From: Entoloma clypeatum
Lineage: Eukaryota; Basidiomycota; Agaricomycetes; Agaricales; Entolomataceae
Reading direction: 5' to 3'
DNA: 64,000 nt
Assembly: GCA_963565915.1 (NCBI GenBank)
Contig: OY751496.1
Location: 3,224,001 to 3,288,000 of the forward strand
Shown piece by piece: positions 53,441-64,000 of this stretch. The notes below the pieces were generated by a model. That model saw only the letters and a program-made list of their open reading frames with translations. It was not told the DNA's origin and did not search any database. The translations under genes and the position numbers were made by a program. Within the stretch, counting starts at the first letter, position 1; every line of letters starts with the position of its first letter.

Positions 53441-56354
53441 CCATCTGTTGCGGATCCTGAGACTTGGGAGGGAATGGCCATCGGCAACCACATGCTGCAT
53501 GAGCAGCTGGACTATGACATTGACACACTGAAAACCATGGTGGAGCACAATTGTAGTTTGTTCAACAACGAACAGAAGCTGGCATTTGATGCAGCAATGC
53601 TTTCCATCAACACCAACGATGGCAAGTTGCTGTTTATTCACAGTGGGGGTGGTGGTGGCAAGACATTTTGTGCAACACCATTGCTGCCAAAGTCAGATCT
53701 GAAGGACATGTCGCTCTTTGTGTGGCATCCTCTGGCATAGCTGCTTTGCTCCTTGAAGGTGGTCGCACTGCACATTCAAGGTTCAAGATTCCTTTGAATT
53801 TGGATGAACAGTCGGTTGGAATGGTGAAGCGCACAGATCCCATCTTTGAAGTGTTGCAGAGAACAAAGGTTATTATCTGGGATGAAGTGCCAATGCAGCA
53901 CAAGAATGCACTCATGGCTGTTGATTGAAATCTCAGAGATCTGTTGCAGAATGATGTACCATTTGGTGGGATCACTGTTGTGTTTGGTGGAGACTTCAGA
54001 CAGACACTCCCAGTTGTTGTTAGAGGATCAAGAGAGCAGACAATTGCTGCATCGTTTTGCAAAAGCACTCTTTGGCAACATGTGAAGGTTTACTACTTGA
54101 AGCAGAATATGCGGCTTCACCAAACTCCAGGCAGTGTACAACATGCAGCATGGCTTCTAGAGATTGGTGCTGGGACTAATGTGGATGACAAGGAGATGGT
54201 GGAAATTCCAGCTGGCATGTGCTGTGATGAAAAAACTGTGGACAGCCTCATTGGATCAATCTATGATGGGATTTCAGACAACACCCCAAAGACAGACAAG
54301 TACTTCTTGGATCGGACAATCCTGTGTGCAAAGAATGATGATGTCGACAAGATGAATGACATTCTCCTGGACAAACTGTATCCAACTGCAGAGAAACATG
54401 TCAAATGGAGTGTTGATTCTGTCAATCTGCCTGGTGGTGATGATGGACACTTATATCCGACAGAGTTTCTTGCATCTCTCAAGTCAGGAGGACTTCCACT
54501 TGCGAAGCTTATACTAAAGGCTGGAGCACCGATCATGGCGCTTCGAAATCTGGATCCATCTCTGGGACTGTGCAATGGAACACGGATGATTGTGGAAGAA
54601 GTGCGACATCGTTTGTTGAAGTGCCGGATTATTACTGGAGATGCAAAGTTTGCTGGAAAAATTACACTGATTCCACGTGTAACATTGGAGCCATCAGATG
54701 AAACACTGCCAGTACCATTGCGACGATTGCAGTTTCCGGTTCGGTTGTCATTTGCGATGACGATCAACAAGTCTCAAGGGCAGGGATTGGAAAAAGTGGG
54801 ATTGTGTTTGCAGACGCCAGTGTTTTCACATGGACAATTGTATGTTGGATTGTCACGGTGTACATCAGGAGAACAGATCAAGGTTTTGCTGCCGGAAGGA
54901 AATACGGATAACAAGACACATAACATTGTGTACAAGGCTGTTTTCCGTGGGTTGGAATTGTAAGTGGATGATAAGATTGGATTTTGGACAATTGACTTAC
55001 TATGAGATAACAGATAAGAAAGAAATGGATAACTGTAGTATTCTAAATATTTATATATAACTATCTCTGTGCTGTATGATATATTTGTAAAACATTGTAG
55101 ATAACAAACACTGTCCCCACCCCCCACCCCCCTCCGGGGGGTGGAACTGAATATTGCTATGAAATATTCATATGCCTGCGAGCCTTGGCGAGCACAAAAA
55201 CTCGCAGCAGGGGCTTGGGGGCGGCAGCCCCCAATGAGCTGTGACCTGTGCGAAGCTCACTGCCATAGCGAAGCACGGGTTAATAAGCTCGTCTTCTTCA
55301 AATACTGCGAGCGCGCCAGCGCGAGTTGCCGAGGTCACGTGAGCGCGGAGCGCGAACCTTTTTTCTGTTGATTCCGTATGTGTTCGACTTCCTCCGTGTG
55401 TTTTTGACACTTTTCGGACGCGTTTTCTTTCGTGTTTTTTCGTGTTTTTGGTCTCTCCAAGGTGTGTGGCATGTTGATTGAGCATTTCTCATGTGTTTTT
55501 ATGCCTATTTCAGTATATTTCTGTTGTTGGACACATGTATGTTGCTTTTTTTGGGGATGTTTTTGGGCTTTCTATACCTTTTTCAGTGTATCCTTTGCCT
55601 CTCCACCTCTGGGTTGAGCAGATTCCTGTTCCCCACTGTAGTTGGACTTGCTTTCAGGGCCATTTGTGAGTGCACAGCATGAGTTGCTGAGGGCAGAGCC
55701 CGAACCTTTTGGGGGGCACATGAGCGCGAAGCATGAAACTTTTTTCCATACACAATAAAGGACTGACGGCAGCAAGCAAGGGAGAAGACAGCATGAGAAG
55801 GGGGGGGGGATATAACAGGGCAACAAACAGGCGGGAACATAAGGGGGGGCATGGGAAGGGATGCAGGCAGATGAGCATGACACACCACTGCTGCCATGCA
55901 ACCAACAAACGGGAGCAGAAGGAAGGACACAGGACAGACAAGGAACACTACAGGGACACACCAAGAGACCAGACAAGGCAGGATGGAGAGATGACCCGCC
56001 TAGAGGTGAGGGACTACGGGGAGGGTCAGGGCATGGTGTGACGGGGCAGAAAGACCTGACAGGAGACAGGGACAGGATGGAGAGACACAGTGAGGGAGAG
56101 AACCAGAGACATGACAGGTGATCTAAGGAGCCATGGCGCGAGGAACCATGGGGAGGGACAGCATGCCGAGGCAGGGCAAGGGCACAATGAGGGGACAAGA
56201 ACACGGCAGGGAGGGATGGGAAACAGAATGCCCATCTCCTTCCTTCCTCCTCTTTTTCTTTTAGCATTTTGTATATATGTACTGTACATGTAGTGTATTG
56301 GAAATACAATTGATTTAATTTTATTCTGTATTGATTACTGTGAAGGTGACTTCT

Positions 56355-56665
56355 CTCAAGTGAGGGCCACAGGTCTGAGTGCCATGACATGTATTGTAAC
56401 TACTTATGATATTATTACATACAACACTTCTCTACAAGCAAGGGCCACAGGTCTGAGCGCCATAGCACATTGTGTAAAATATTGTATCTGCTGGTGATAT
56501 TATTACATACAACACTTCTCTACAAGTGAGGGCCACAGGTCTGAGCACCATAACACATTGTGTACAAAATTGAATACCACATTAAAGCCCTGTTCACACA
56601 AAACAAATCACTTCTTCACAAGTGAGGGCCACAGGTCCGAGTGCCATAACACATTGTGTACAGTT
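56355..56665. repeat. Imperfect tandem repeat, four units
   Basis: Four copies of AAG(C/T)(A/G)AGGGCCACAGGT(C/T) followed by GAG and a CCATAACACATTGTGTA-like stretch, at about 56359, 56439, 56526 and 56618, with AT-rich spacers (two contain ATATTATTACATACAACAC). The same block occurs in the non-autonomous Helitron. Confidence 0.7.
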
Positions 56666-56689
56666 ATGTATACTGTACTCCACCAACCA

Positions 56690-56815
56690 ACTCTTCAAAA
56701 ATTTTGGAAATTTTGACCAAAAAAAAAATCAAAAAAATTCCCAAAAATCAAAAGAAAAACATTTTGAGTGAGCCATTTTTTTGGCTATGACACGTGACTG
56801 AAGAGTTGGTGGAGT
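56690..56815. repeat. Inverted repeat (125 bp palindromic block)
   Basis: TACTGTACTCCACCAACCAA at the left and TTGGTGGAGTACAGTA at the right are inverted copies, with CTCTTCA / TGAAGAG continuing the arms. The middle is A-rich. This can form a hairpin, or could be a very small MITE. Confidence 0.7.
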
Positions 56816-56912
56816 ACAGTATCTCACATTTAATTTAAAATTAATTCATATTACATATTCTTATAAACCCGTGCAGAGACAACGCTGCATTGCAAAGCAC
56901 GGGTCTAAACGC

Positions 56913-58395
56913 TTGTGGGTTAGTGAAAGAAGGGACGTGAGCTGCAGAGCTGAGTAAGCCACTTGTGGCTGCCGTGATTCCGAGTTCAAGTTTACGAGAA
57001 CTTGGTCTTTCCAGACCATGCCTGCCAGATTTTTTGTCGCTCAATCTATCAGAGTCTGAATTGCTCGTCATGTGCCTTTCAGTTGGAGGCGCCAAACTTT
57101 TTGTTGCTCAATCTATTCACCACATTAGGGTTGCGGAAATAACTTGAGTTATTTACCAATGTAGTTATTTATGAGTAATTTACTGGTAATTTACCATGGT
57201 CACTTGGGACCTGATTTCAGTAGGTACATTACCTAGGTCACGTGCAGATAAGGGCCCAAAATCTTTTTTTTTTTGTCGCGAGCACGTTGCACGAACACGA
57301 CCAGGCTGCAGGCAAGCGATCTACTACTACAAAGATGGAAAGCATCCCAGAAGATATTGCACATATTCTTCTCCCCTTCCTGAGGCTCAATATCTTGGAT
57401 CTCATCTGATTCCCCACCCCACCAGAATCTGTTGGATATCTCTCATCCAGCCCAGCCCTGTTATGCTGAAGGATCCTTGAGGAACAGGAACCTGGGGTGC
57501 CCAAGTATCGATCATTGAACTATCCACTGACAAAGGAACAGACCTTAAGGCTACCACTTTGGGTGCTGGAGTATTGGACCATTCTCACAGAATGACAAGT
57601 CTCTAAACAAAAGAAGCTCTGGTCAGTCATGGAGAAAACTCTGCAGGCATCAGCAAACCCTGATCATGCTATCCAGCCCTGGACAGCACCATAGAATAGG
57701 TGCTTTGCTGTGTAGTTCTGTGTAGTTCAGGGTTCCTTCTATGCAGTTCTAGCTAGTCAGGGTCCTTTCTATACAGTTCTAGCCAGTAAGGGTCTTTTCT
57801 ACACAGCACAACCTACAAGGCAGATCATATCTGCCGATGAATTCAAGCCCCCCCACCTGATGTTGCGGTTACATCATCGCTTCACGATCACACGCACATG
57901 AGGCGGATCAAACATCGAGCGCCCCTAAGACAAAAAAATTACAGATAATTTTTATTTCAGATTTGGAATCAGTGAATTGAGAGGATAACAAAGCACCCAG
58001 TGTTCTTCAATTTTTGTGCTCTGGTCATAGAGATATTGTGACTTTACTGGTTTATTTCAATGCTACTGGATCTCATGCTTAAGAATCTATGAGCTACCTA
58101 TAATTTATGTCAGATCAATTCTTATATTACTCTAAATTGTATAAATTATAAACTGCCAGCGAGAATTGAGGGGCGCTGAGGAACATGTTGTCCCCCGACT
58201 TTTCAGCGGGGGGTGGATGGGTTATTTGCCCTTATTTGTACTTTTCATGTGTGAAACCCTTTGCCCACACTGTTGCTCTCTCACTTCATCCCACCGCAAC
58301 CAACCTGGCCTCACCGCTGACTACAACGGCGGCAGCAGCCTTCAGTAAGTCCCCACCCCTCCTCATTGTTCCTCACTCACCACCAGTCTAGGTGC
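56913..58395. other. Gene-poor stretch with small repeats
   Basis: Contains a local duplication (TTTTTGTCGCTCAATCTATC at 57032 and TTTTTGTTGCTCAATCTATT at 57100), repeated GTAATTTAC near 57173-57196, repeated C(A/T)GTTCTAGC(T/C)AGT around 57740-57790, and the first copy of the 110 bp repeat described below (57825..57935). No gene is supported. Confidence 0.4.
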
Positions 58396-58424
58396 TGCCG
58401 CCGCTGAGTGCCCACAACCCAGCC

Positions 58425-59010
58425 CCGGCCCTTTTTCACAGTGAAGACAAGTCCCCCTCCACTGTCCTTTTTCATGGGGAAGGCGATGCCTCCCCGTTCC
58501 CCTTTTTTGTGGAGAAGACCATGGCCCCCCACTGCCCTTTTTTCGCTGGCAACAACACCTTCTCCACAGCCCTTCTTTCACAAGGAAGACGATACGCCAC
58601 TCCACTGGCCTTTTTTGCAACAACAACGACGCCCCCCACTGACCTTTTTCATGAGGAAGACAACGTCCCCCCACTTCCCTTTTTTGTGAACACTGCCCTT
58701 TTTTCACAGCGACGACACCTTCCCTGCTGCCATTTTTCATGGGAAAGACGACAGCCCACGGCCCTTTTTTTTGACGGGGACGACACATCCCCCATTGCCC
58801 TTTTTTTTGATGGTGACAACACGTTCCCCACTGTCCTTTCTTGTGAGGACAATGACGGGCCTTCACCCCCTTTTTTTCAACGATGACGCCTTCTCCACCA
58901 CCTTTTTTCATGAGAGAAAGATGGCCTCCCCCACCACCCTTTTTTTGATGGGGACAACACCTTCCCCGCCATCCTTTCCCATCTTTTTGTTATTGAAGAC
59001 CTCTCCTCCC
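58425..59010. repeat. Degenerate minisatellite, ~30-39 bp unit
   Basis: About 15-18 units built on CCTTTTT(T)-CATGGGGA-GACGAC-CCCCCACTG. On the minus strand the array is an open frame repeating K-K-G-Q-W-G followed by 6-8 variable residues (58363..58911). I have seen such KKGQWG arrays in Agaricomycete genomes; whether they are ever translated is unknown. Confidence 0.75.
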
Positions 59011-59059
59011 CTCATTTTTACTACCCCAGACACATTTATTACAGCCTATGTAGTCACAT

Positions 59060-59266
59060 GTATTAGGTATCCAAAAGACCAGTTCAGACCAGTTAAATTA
59101 AACTGGTCTTTCACCGGTCTCAAAAAAAAAAAATTTTCAGTGAACCGAAGACCGGGTGCACCCCAAAACGGAAGAGACCAAGACCGTGGTCTGGTCTTTT
59201 TTGGTCCACTTTTCGGTTTGGTCTGGTCTGGCTTTGGTCCACAAAGACTGAACCTTGAAACACTAG
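59060..59266. repeat. ACTGGTC-rich repeat element
   Basis: Dense repetition of GACCAGT/ACTGGTC and GGTCTGGTC, ending GAACCTTGAAACACTAG. The same kind of interior and a similar end occur in the MITE at 62912..63303, so this is probably a diverged member of that family. Its left end is too degraded to define a target duplication. Confidence 0.55.
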
Positions 59267-59799
59267 CTGTCACATCGCCGCTTCACGATAACACCCTCCA
59301 CGAGGCAGATCATATCCGCCAATGAATTCAATCCCCCACACGATGCTGCGGTTACATCGTCGCTTCACAGTCACATGCACATGAGGCGGATTGAACGTCA
59401 AGCGCCCCTCGGGAATCTTGGCAACAGGTGCATTCACCATCCGTTCATGATTTGATAGGTCAATAACTTAAAGCCCAGGTCACTTAATCCACACAGATCA
59501 TATCCGCCAATGAAATCAATCCCCCACCTGACGCTGCTGTTACACTGCCGCTCCACGATCACATGCACATGACGCAGATTGAACGTCGGGAGCTGCCCTT
59601 TGCGAATCTTGGCAACAGGTTGCATGGCCACTCACTCTTCACCATCTGTTCATTATATTAATGGATTTGATAGGTCAATGACCACCGCAATCCCCCACAC
59701 GGTGCTGCTGTTACATCACCACTCCATGATCACATGCACATGACGTGGATCGAACGTCAGGAGCTGCTCTTTGCGAATCTTGGCATCGTCCGTTCATCA

Positions 59800-60645
59800 T
59801 ATTAATGGATTTGACCGCTGCAATCTTGGCAACAGGTGCGTGATGTGTATTTACATGAGTCTAATGTGCATACATCAGGCCAACATGCATGCAAACAAGG
59901 AGCAAATGAAGGCGGCTGCCCACAAGCAATTCACCACCGGTGTTGACGCCATCCAGTCGGCCTCTTCGCGAGCATCTAGGAGAGCTGTCTTCACTCTGAC
60001 CGCCGAGGCACCGGAAAGCAGTGAAGGCGAGGTTGAGCAGCAGTACCTTGGTAGCGATCCAACCACTGGTACAATCACCGCCTCTGCCCATAACCATTGA
60101 CGAACTGGGGAACCAGGTCGCTGGTTGAATAAACAGCGGCCACACGACTCCGGACCTTTTCCTACACCTCTCACTTCCATGAGGCCCTAAACACATATTA
60201 GATTTAATTGTAAGTATGACTTCTGACCCCTGATTCCATTGTTTGAGTCCCGTGGTGTATCAACAACTGGACACCCCAACATGTGATTTTTTCTTCTTGC
60301 TCTCACACCACCACCTACCGACCTCCTCATCCTCAGTAAGTTCTGTCAGATAGGTTTTATTAGTACATGTAATTAGTAAATCATAAGCCCTGATGAGTAC
60401 TCGAATTGAAGTGGGGGCAAAGATAAAGCCCCACCCATCGGTGGCACGTCCTGCATGGGCAAATTGACATGTAGCATATGATACATGCATGCCAGATTCA
60501 TGGACTCCTCGCTCTGAAGTAGTGATGCAAGGGAACCGGGGGCCCATGGTGCAAGGGCTGTTCTTCATTTTCAACAATTTGAACATCAACCGTGCCATGA
60601 AAGCTAATTATCACATCCCGTAGGTCATCAATTGAACCCACCAAC
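59800..60645. other. Stretch without a supported gene
   Basis: Short frames on both strands (59771..60100 plus, 60260..60598 minus) have no recognisable features. The plus frame ends ...AHKQFTTGVDAIQSASSRAS... and could be an old exon, but no join was found. Confidence 0.3.
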
Positions 60646-60689
60646 AGGATGAGTCATCACTGGGTATGTCTGTCTTCTTGCTCATGCAA

Positions 60690-62712
60690 CACGCAGGGGG
60701 CTTACAGTCTGTTAAACAGATCACAGAAGCTCATAATCCCTTCGTGGATCTCGAGGCTCAAGTCGATGATGCTGATGATGATGATGATGAGGAGGAGGAG
60801 GAGGAGGATGGTAAGCAACCCGTCCTCTTATTTTGATCCACTTCTGAGGTAGCTCTAGGTTTTATCAATGACCAGGAGGATAATCATCCTGAGGGTATTT
60901 GGCGGTGGAATGATTACCAGGCTGGCAGACTGGACGAGCCACAGAATGAGCCAGAGGATGATATTGATTGGGACGTGGTCCACAAACATGCATGCTACCT
61001 GGCGCGGCACCAATGCCCCATGACCACATACGACGATGAGGCATCTGGTGGAATTTTACCACACAATCTACTGTGTCAACCTCAAATGTCAGACAAACCT
61101 ATTTGGCAGGTCCGATGCTGGGTAAGTCTCCATTCATCTCATTTGTGGTAAGTCTCAAGGATATTCCAGCCTGGATTTGAAGAAGAAGTTGTCTACATGC
61201 TCTTCCAGCTAGTCAAGAACAGGACGACGCCAGACGTTCTATCAGCGGCCTATACCTGTGGACCTCTCCAAGGGTCGGTTTTCATCGAGGCTGACATGAA
61301 TCCAACCATCCGTAGCTTCCTGCGCCGCATCCCCGGGGTCATGAAAAGAGGAAACCTGTTGGTATCCTTTTGAACATGGCCTGCTGATAAAAGACTTCAA
61401 CACATATTCTGTGTCGTCTGAGGCTGTCTCCATCTCCACTGAATTGCATGCCCTTTTCCTCCTCAGCCCGCACCTGGAGATCCAACACCTGATGGGCAAG
61501 GAGTTTCCCATCCCGCTTGAATGGGCATTCTTTTCTGGAGAGTTGGTCAAAATTGTTGAAGGTTCGCACAATGGGGAATTTGGCTGGGTCAAACTTGCTC
61601 AGCCAGACTTTGTTGAGGTTGAAGTCACTGAAATGGGGGGTGATGTTTTGAAACTTCCATGGTACCATGTCTGCAAATCCATCAGTATTGGCAATTTTGT
61701 CAGAGTTGTCGGAGGCATGCATAGAGGCCGAATGGGATTTGTAGAGCAGGTAGACTACATTGACATCTGGATCCTTGAAAAAGGTGGTGATGACACCCGT
61801 CCTGCTATGGAGGTACAGCACTTCTTTTCAGGGAAGAAACATTCATCTTCTAACTTCTTTCTTAGTCATTCGTCATTCACAAAAACAGCGCCTCAATCAC
61901 AGAACCGCCCATACTGCATGCTGTGTCACTGCCCTCTTCAGATGATTTGGCACTTTCAGCGGCATTGAAGGAGCGGCATCAAGTCCCTTGGCAGGGGGTC
62001 AAGGTCATGGTTATCAAGCGTGGACACCAGCGTAAAGGCCAGCCCGCAGTCATTGAGAATGTTCTGCCCAATCAAGATACAGTGAGTGGCCTCAGGATTG
62101 AAGTCCGTTTCATGAACTATGATCCAAATGTGCCATTCCCAAAGGCGATCTTCAATTATAATGATGTGGTTGAATTTGAGTATGAGTTCCATCCAATATA
62201 CATTCATCCTCTGATGCTAATTAATGATCCTTACTTTCAGCACCAAGCAAGAGCTATTCGAGTTCCAGTATCCACAAAGTCGCCTCTTCGACCCACTTTT
62301 CCATGACCCACTTCCCCACGCCCAGCCCCCCCTACCCATCTTAATCATGAGCACCCCCATGCCTGAGCCTGGAGGCTCATCGTCCACCCCAGCTTGGGAT
62401 CCATTGTTGCAGACTCCAGGTTGCTACTCCCGCCCCACAACACCCTCCACATCCGCGCCCACTCCCAATCATGATCTTCTTGATCCACATTTCTTGGGTG
62501 TCAAAGTACAGGTGAAGGTTACTGGTGGCCAGTTCAACCTGTCATGGGTCTATGTTTCCAGCACCATGCATGACAGACAGCTGAAAATTATTTACATGGC
62601 GAATCGAAGGATGCACATGTTGGACCCAGATTGGGTTTCTATCATCCATCTGAATGTGAAGCAGACTGACACTCTGCTTGTCATTCTCAAGGGGGGTTCG
62701 GTGACCTTCTGA
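60690..62712 (+). pseudogene. Spt5-like transcription elongation factor paralogue (NGN and KOW regions), probably frameshifted
   Basis: Exons ~60710..60810, 60859..61121, 61170..about 61350, about 61350..61812, 61866..62179 and 62241..62712. Introns of 48, 48, 53 and 61 bp are well formed. An acidic run (Asp/Glu, 60760-60810) is followed by DNHPEGIWRWND, and KPIWQVRCW joins PGFEEEVVYMLFQLVKNRT, an NGN-like domain. KOW-like units come next: GELVKIVEGSHNGEFGWVK, GNFVRVVGGMHRGRMGFVEQ and GVKVMVIKRGHQRKGQPAVI. The C-terminal region has STPAWDP and VKVQVKVTGGQF. Near 61345-61355 (AAAAGAGG) the frames differ by one base and no splice pair fits. Spt5 binds RNA polymerase; Agaricomycetes carry many shortened Spt5-like copies, often near repeats, and this looks like one. 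If the A-run was miscounted the gene could be intact. Confidence 0.6.
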
Positions 62713-62911
62713 ATTGCGGGGGAACACGGATAACAGTACCAAATCGAGTTTTGGCAATTACCTCTAGGCCGCAAGAAATCTTGCATTCTTTGAGTGCTGT
62801 CTCAAGCTCAGAGGCGCTGATATGTGATTTATGGAATTTCCGAATGACTGCCCGAACGATGAGGATTGTCTAGACAGTATGTGTGTCATCAGCAAAACTG
62901 TGACATAATCA
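62713..62911. other. Intergenic sequence left of the hAT-like MITE
   Basis: About 200 bp, probably the 3' flank of the Spt5-like gene. It ends with the target sequence ATAATCAT. Nothing else seen. Confidence 0.4.
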
Positions 62912-63303
62912 TTAGTGTTTTGAAGTCCAGTCTCAAGACCTAGAACTGGACCAGAACCAGACTGATAAAGACTGGTGAGAGACTGGACTGCAGTCTCAAG
63001 TTTCAGATTTTTGAGGATTGACCAGTCTCAGGTTCTTCAAATTTATCAAAGCTTCTATAAAATGTTTTGAAATATGTTATAAATGATATTTTGAAATAGT
63101 TTTAATAAATTGGAAAATGACCAGTTTAAACCAGTTTGAACCAGTCCTGGTTTACTTTTTTGAGAAAGGAAAGACTGGTTCACCAGTCTTTGACCAGTCC
63201 AGTCCTGTTTTCAGTTTTTTGGAGAAACCACTCAACCAGTCTTGGTTCTAGGTTCTTAATTTTTTGGGCAAAAAGCCGGACTGGACTGAACTTTCAAACA
63301 CTA
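62912..63303. mobile_element. 392 bp hAT-like MITE
   Basis: Left end TAGTGTTTTGAAGTCCAGTC and right end (inverse) TAGTGTTTGAAAGTTCAGTC form imperfect inverted repeats. An 8 bp flanking duplication with one difference (ATAATCAT at 62904-62911, GTAATCAT at 63304-63311) is the size expected for hAT elements. The interior is rich in ACTGGTC/GACCAGT, as in 59060..59266. No transposase is encoded. Confidence 0.7.
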
Positions 63304-63499
63304 GTAATCATAGAATTCTGAAAGAACTGTTTTGAAATATGGAATCCCACAGATATCCTTGAGCATGTTGCTGATGTGATGACAGATATCGGGGACATTG
63401 AATACAAATTTGAGGTTCATTTGAATCCGAGTCCTGGATCCATGAGTGTTGTTGGTCCTGTCTGAGACAATGGCTGCAAAATGAGTCAGCCCAATTGTG

Positions 63500-64000
63500 T
63501 GTTACGGACTCTGCAGTATGAGGACCACGTCCAACTTGGCACCCTCTTATGAACTTACTATGTCTAATGTCTACTTTTGCAACCTTCGATTCCCAGTCTG
63601 ACTCACTACATTACTTCATCATCCCCTTTAGTATACTTTGCTCCTGCGCTAACTTGCTTTCCACAGTCAGCTTACTCACTGTACATAGCCTTCTGCAGTC
63701 GTCTTACTCATGCGCACTGCCTTCCGCAGTACTGACTCATCCGCTATCGCCTATAGTCAGTACCTATGTATATAAACCTCTTGTACTCTAGTAGATTCCT
63801 TAGATTTAGCAATCACATTGCTCTTCGCCTTTCCACTTCCTGCATACTCTGCCCGAACCTTGGAATGGTTTGTTAAGCATAACAAGTTGCTAAATCTCGT
63901 TAGGTTCGCCCAGAGCGAAGAGAGCAACTACCAGACAAGTCAAGACGTCGCGCTTCTTTGAAGACTTCACCAGTAACCCATTCGCCACACCACAAGCCCG
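63500..64000 (+). repeat. Possible LTR (right part outside window)
   Basis: Starts TGTTACGGACTCTGCAGTAT, which resembles the TGTTACGG starts I know from fungal Ty3-type LTRs. A TATATAAA box is at about 63768-63775, followed by a T-rich and pyrimidine-rich stretch. The second copy and primer-binding site are not seen inside the window, so this remains tentative. Confidence 0.3.

Larger units (their letters stand above)
47609..54963 (+). pseudogene. Rep-helicase pseudogene of Helitron copy 2
   Basis: Same gene structure as copy 1, with the split start codon at 47609..47610/47664 (donor GTAAGT). The N-terminal Gln-rich region differs by in-frame indels, while the Rep domain is nearly identical. 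Four lesions are visible. About 250 bp are missing after 51176 (between TACCGCCTTCCT and CCCAGGGTG), which shifts frame. An LTR element is inserted after 51600. One T is lost directly behind the Walker A motif (TTTT at about 53664 against TTTTT in copy 1). A CGA codon has become TGA at 53926. The 3' end keeps an open frame to 54963, ending VYKAVFRGLEL, probably the original C-terminus. Confidence 0.9.
46664..55291 (+). mobile_element. Helitron copy 2, full length but inactivated
   Basis: Begins TCTATACTACTAATGGGAGG directly after the 3' end of the non-autonomous unit and ends ...GCACGGGTTAATAAGCTCG before a T at 55292. It is closely similar to copy 1 across leader, gene and 3' end; large parts of the Rep region look identical. 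It includes an 1840 bp LTR element. Confidence 0.85.
55292..56912. repeat. Further Helitron-related sequence with 3'-end-like hairpin
   Basis: Begins with GC-rich sequence like the Helitron leader (GCGGAGCGCGAACC against GCGGAGCACGAACC) and ends near 56912 with CCCGTGC ... GCAAAGCACGGGTCTAAACGC, similar to the 3' ends at 45136 and 55291 (GCGAAGCACGGGTTAATAAGC). No 5' TCTATACTACT end is present, so this may be a truncated or different subfamily member. Long open frames on both strands (55572..56390 minus) have low-complexity composition and no motif, and I do not call them. Confidence 0.5.
57825..59795. repeat. Interspersed ~110 bp repeat, four copies
   Basis: Copies at about 57825-57935, 59300-59425, 59495-59620 and 59685-59795. 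Shared core: AATCCCCCAC, then (C/G)CTG(C/T)(G/T)GTTACA, then C(A/T)TGATCACATGCACATGA-like sequence, then GCGGAT(T/C)(G/A)AACGTC. The last three copies continue with GAATCTTGGCAACAGGT-like sequence and an ATTAATGGATTTGA stretch. Copies alternate with other repeats, so this may be an internally repeated element. Confidence 0.65.

Noticed and set aside
55572..56390. 272-codon minus-strand frame with Cys/Pro/Leu-rich sequence that resembles a membrane protein
   Set aside because: Low-complexity, overlaps repeat-like plus-strand frames and lies within Helitron-related sequence; no homology recognised.

Overview
The window looks like a chromosome segment of a filamentous basidiomycete, most likely an Agaricomycete. 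Genes are broken by many short introns (about 35-95 bp, mostly 48-62 bp) with GTRNGT...YAG borders, gaps between genes are short, and several products belong to families I know from mushroom-forming fungi (DUF6699 membrane proteins, DUF5648 secreted proteins, TPR-CHAT proteins, MLKL-like helical bundles, Spt5-like repeats, Helitrons). Exon joins below were worked out by hand from splice sites and reading phase; no database search was possible.

Region 1 (1-11.4 kb) is ordinary gene space: the 3' end of a class I methyltransferase-like gene, a coiled-coil hypothetical gene, a short-chain dehydrogenase, a large multi-exon membrane protein ending in a DUF6699-like domain, and a long disordered His/Pro-rich protein.

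Region 2 (12.3-17.4 kb) holds an RBR (RING-IBR-RING) ubiquitin ligase gene split by a 3.38 kb transposon with near-perfect 87 bp terminal inverted repeats. The transposon carries two convergent genes: a DD34E (IS630/Tc1-mariner-type) transposase with one apparent frameshift, and an intact 436-residue passenger gene of unknown function. This is the best candidate for an undescribed unit.

Region 3 (17.4-37.8 kb) is gene space with lineage-specific families: a hypothetical gene at 18.1-19.5 kb with a decayed paralogue at 36.9-37.8 kb; two arrays of tRNA-like sequences at 20.6-21.2 and 26.4-27.2 kb; a 1061-residue TPR-CHAT caspase-like protein; a 671 bp mariner-type MITE; a disordered conserved protein; a tandem pair of secreted DUF5648 proteins duplicated with their promoters; and a pair of MLKL-like helical-bundle genes, one of them broken.

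Region 4 (37.8-55.3 kb) is a head-to-tail array of three Helitrons with no bases between units: an apparently intact autonomous copy (1929 aa Rep-helicase), a 1.5 kb non-autonomous copy, and a second full-length copy ruined by a 250 bp deletion, an LTR-element insertion, a 1 bp deletion and a nonsense mutation. The start codon of the Rep-helicase is split by an intron in both large copies.

Region 5 (55.3-64 kb) is repeat-rich: further Helitron-like 3' sequence, several tandem and dispersed repeats, a minisatellite, a hAT-like MITE, an Spt5-like gene with NGN and KOW regions that is probably frameshifted, and a possible LTR at the right edge.
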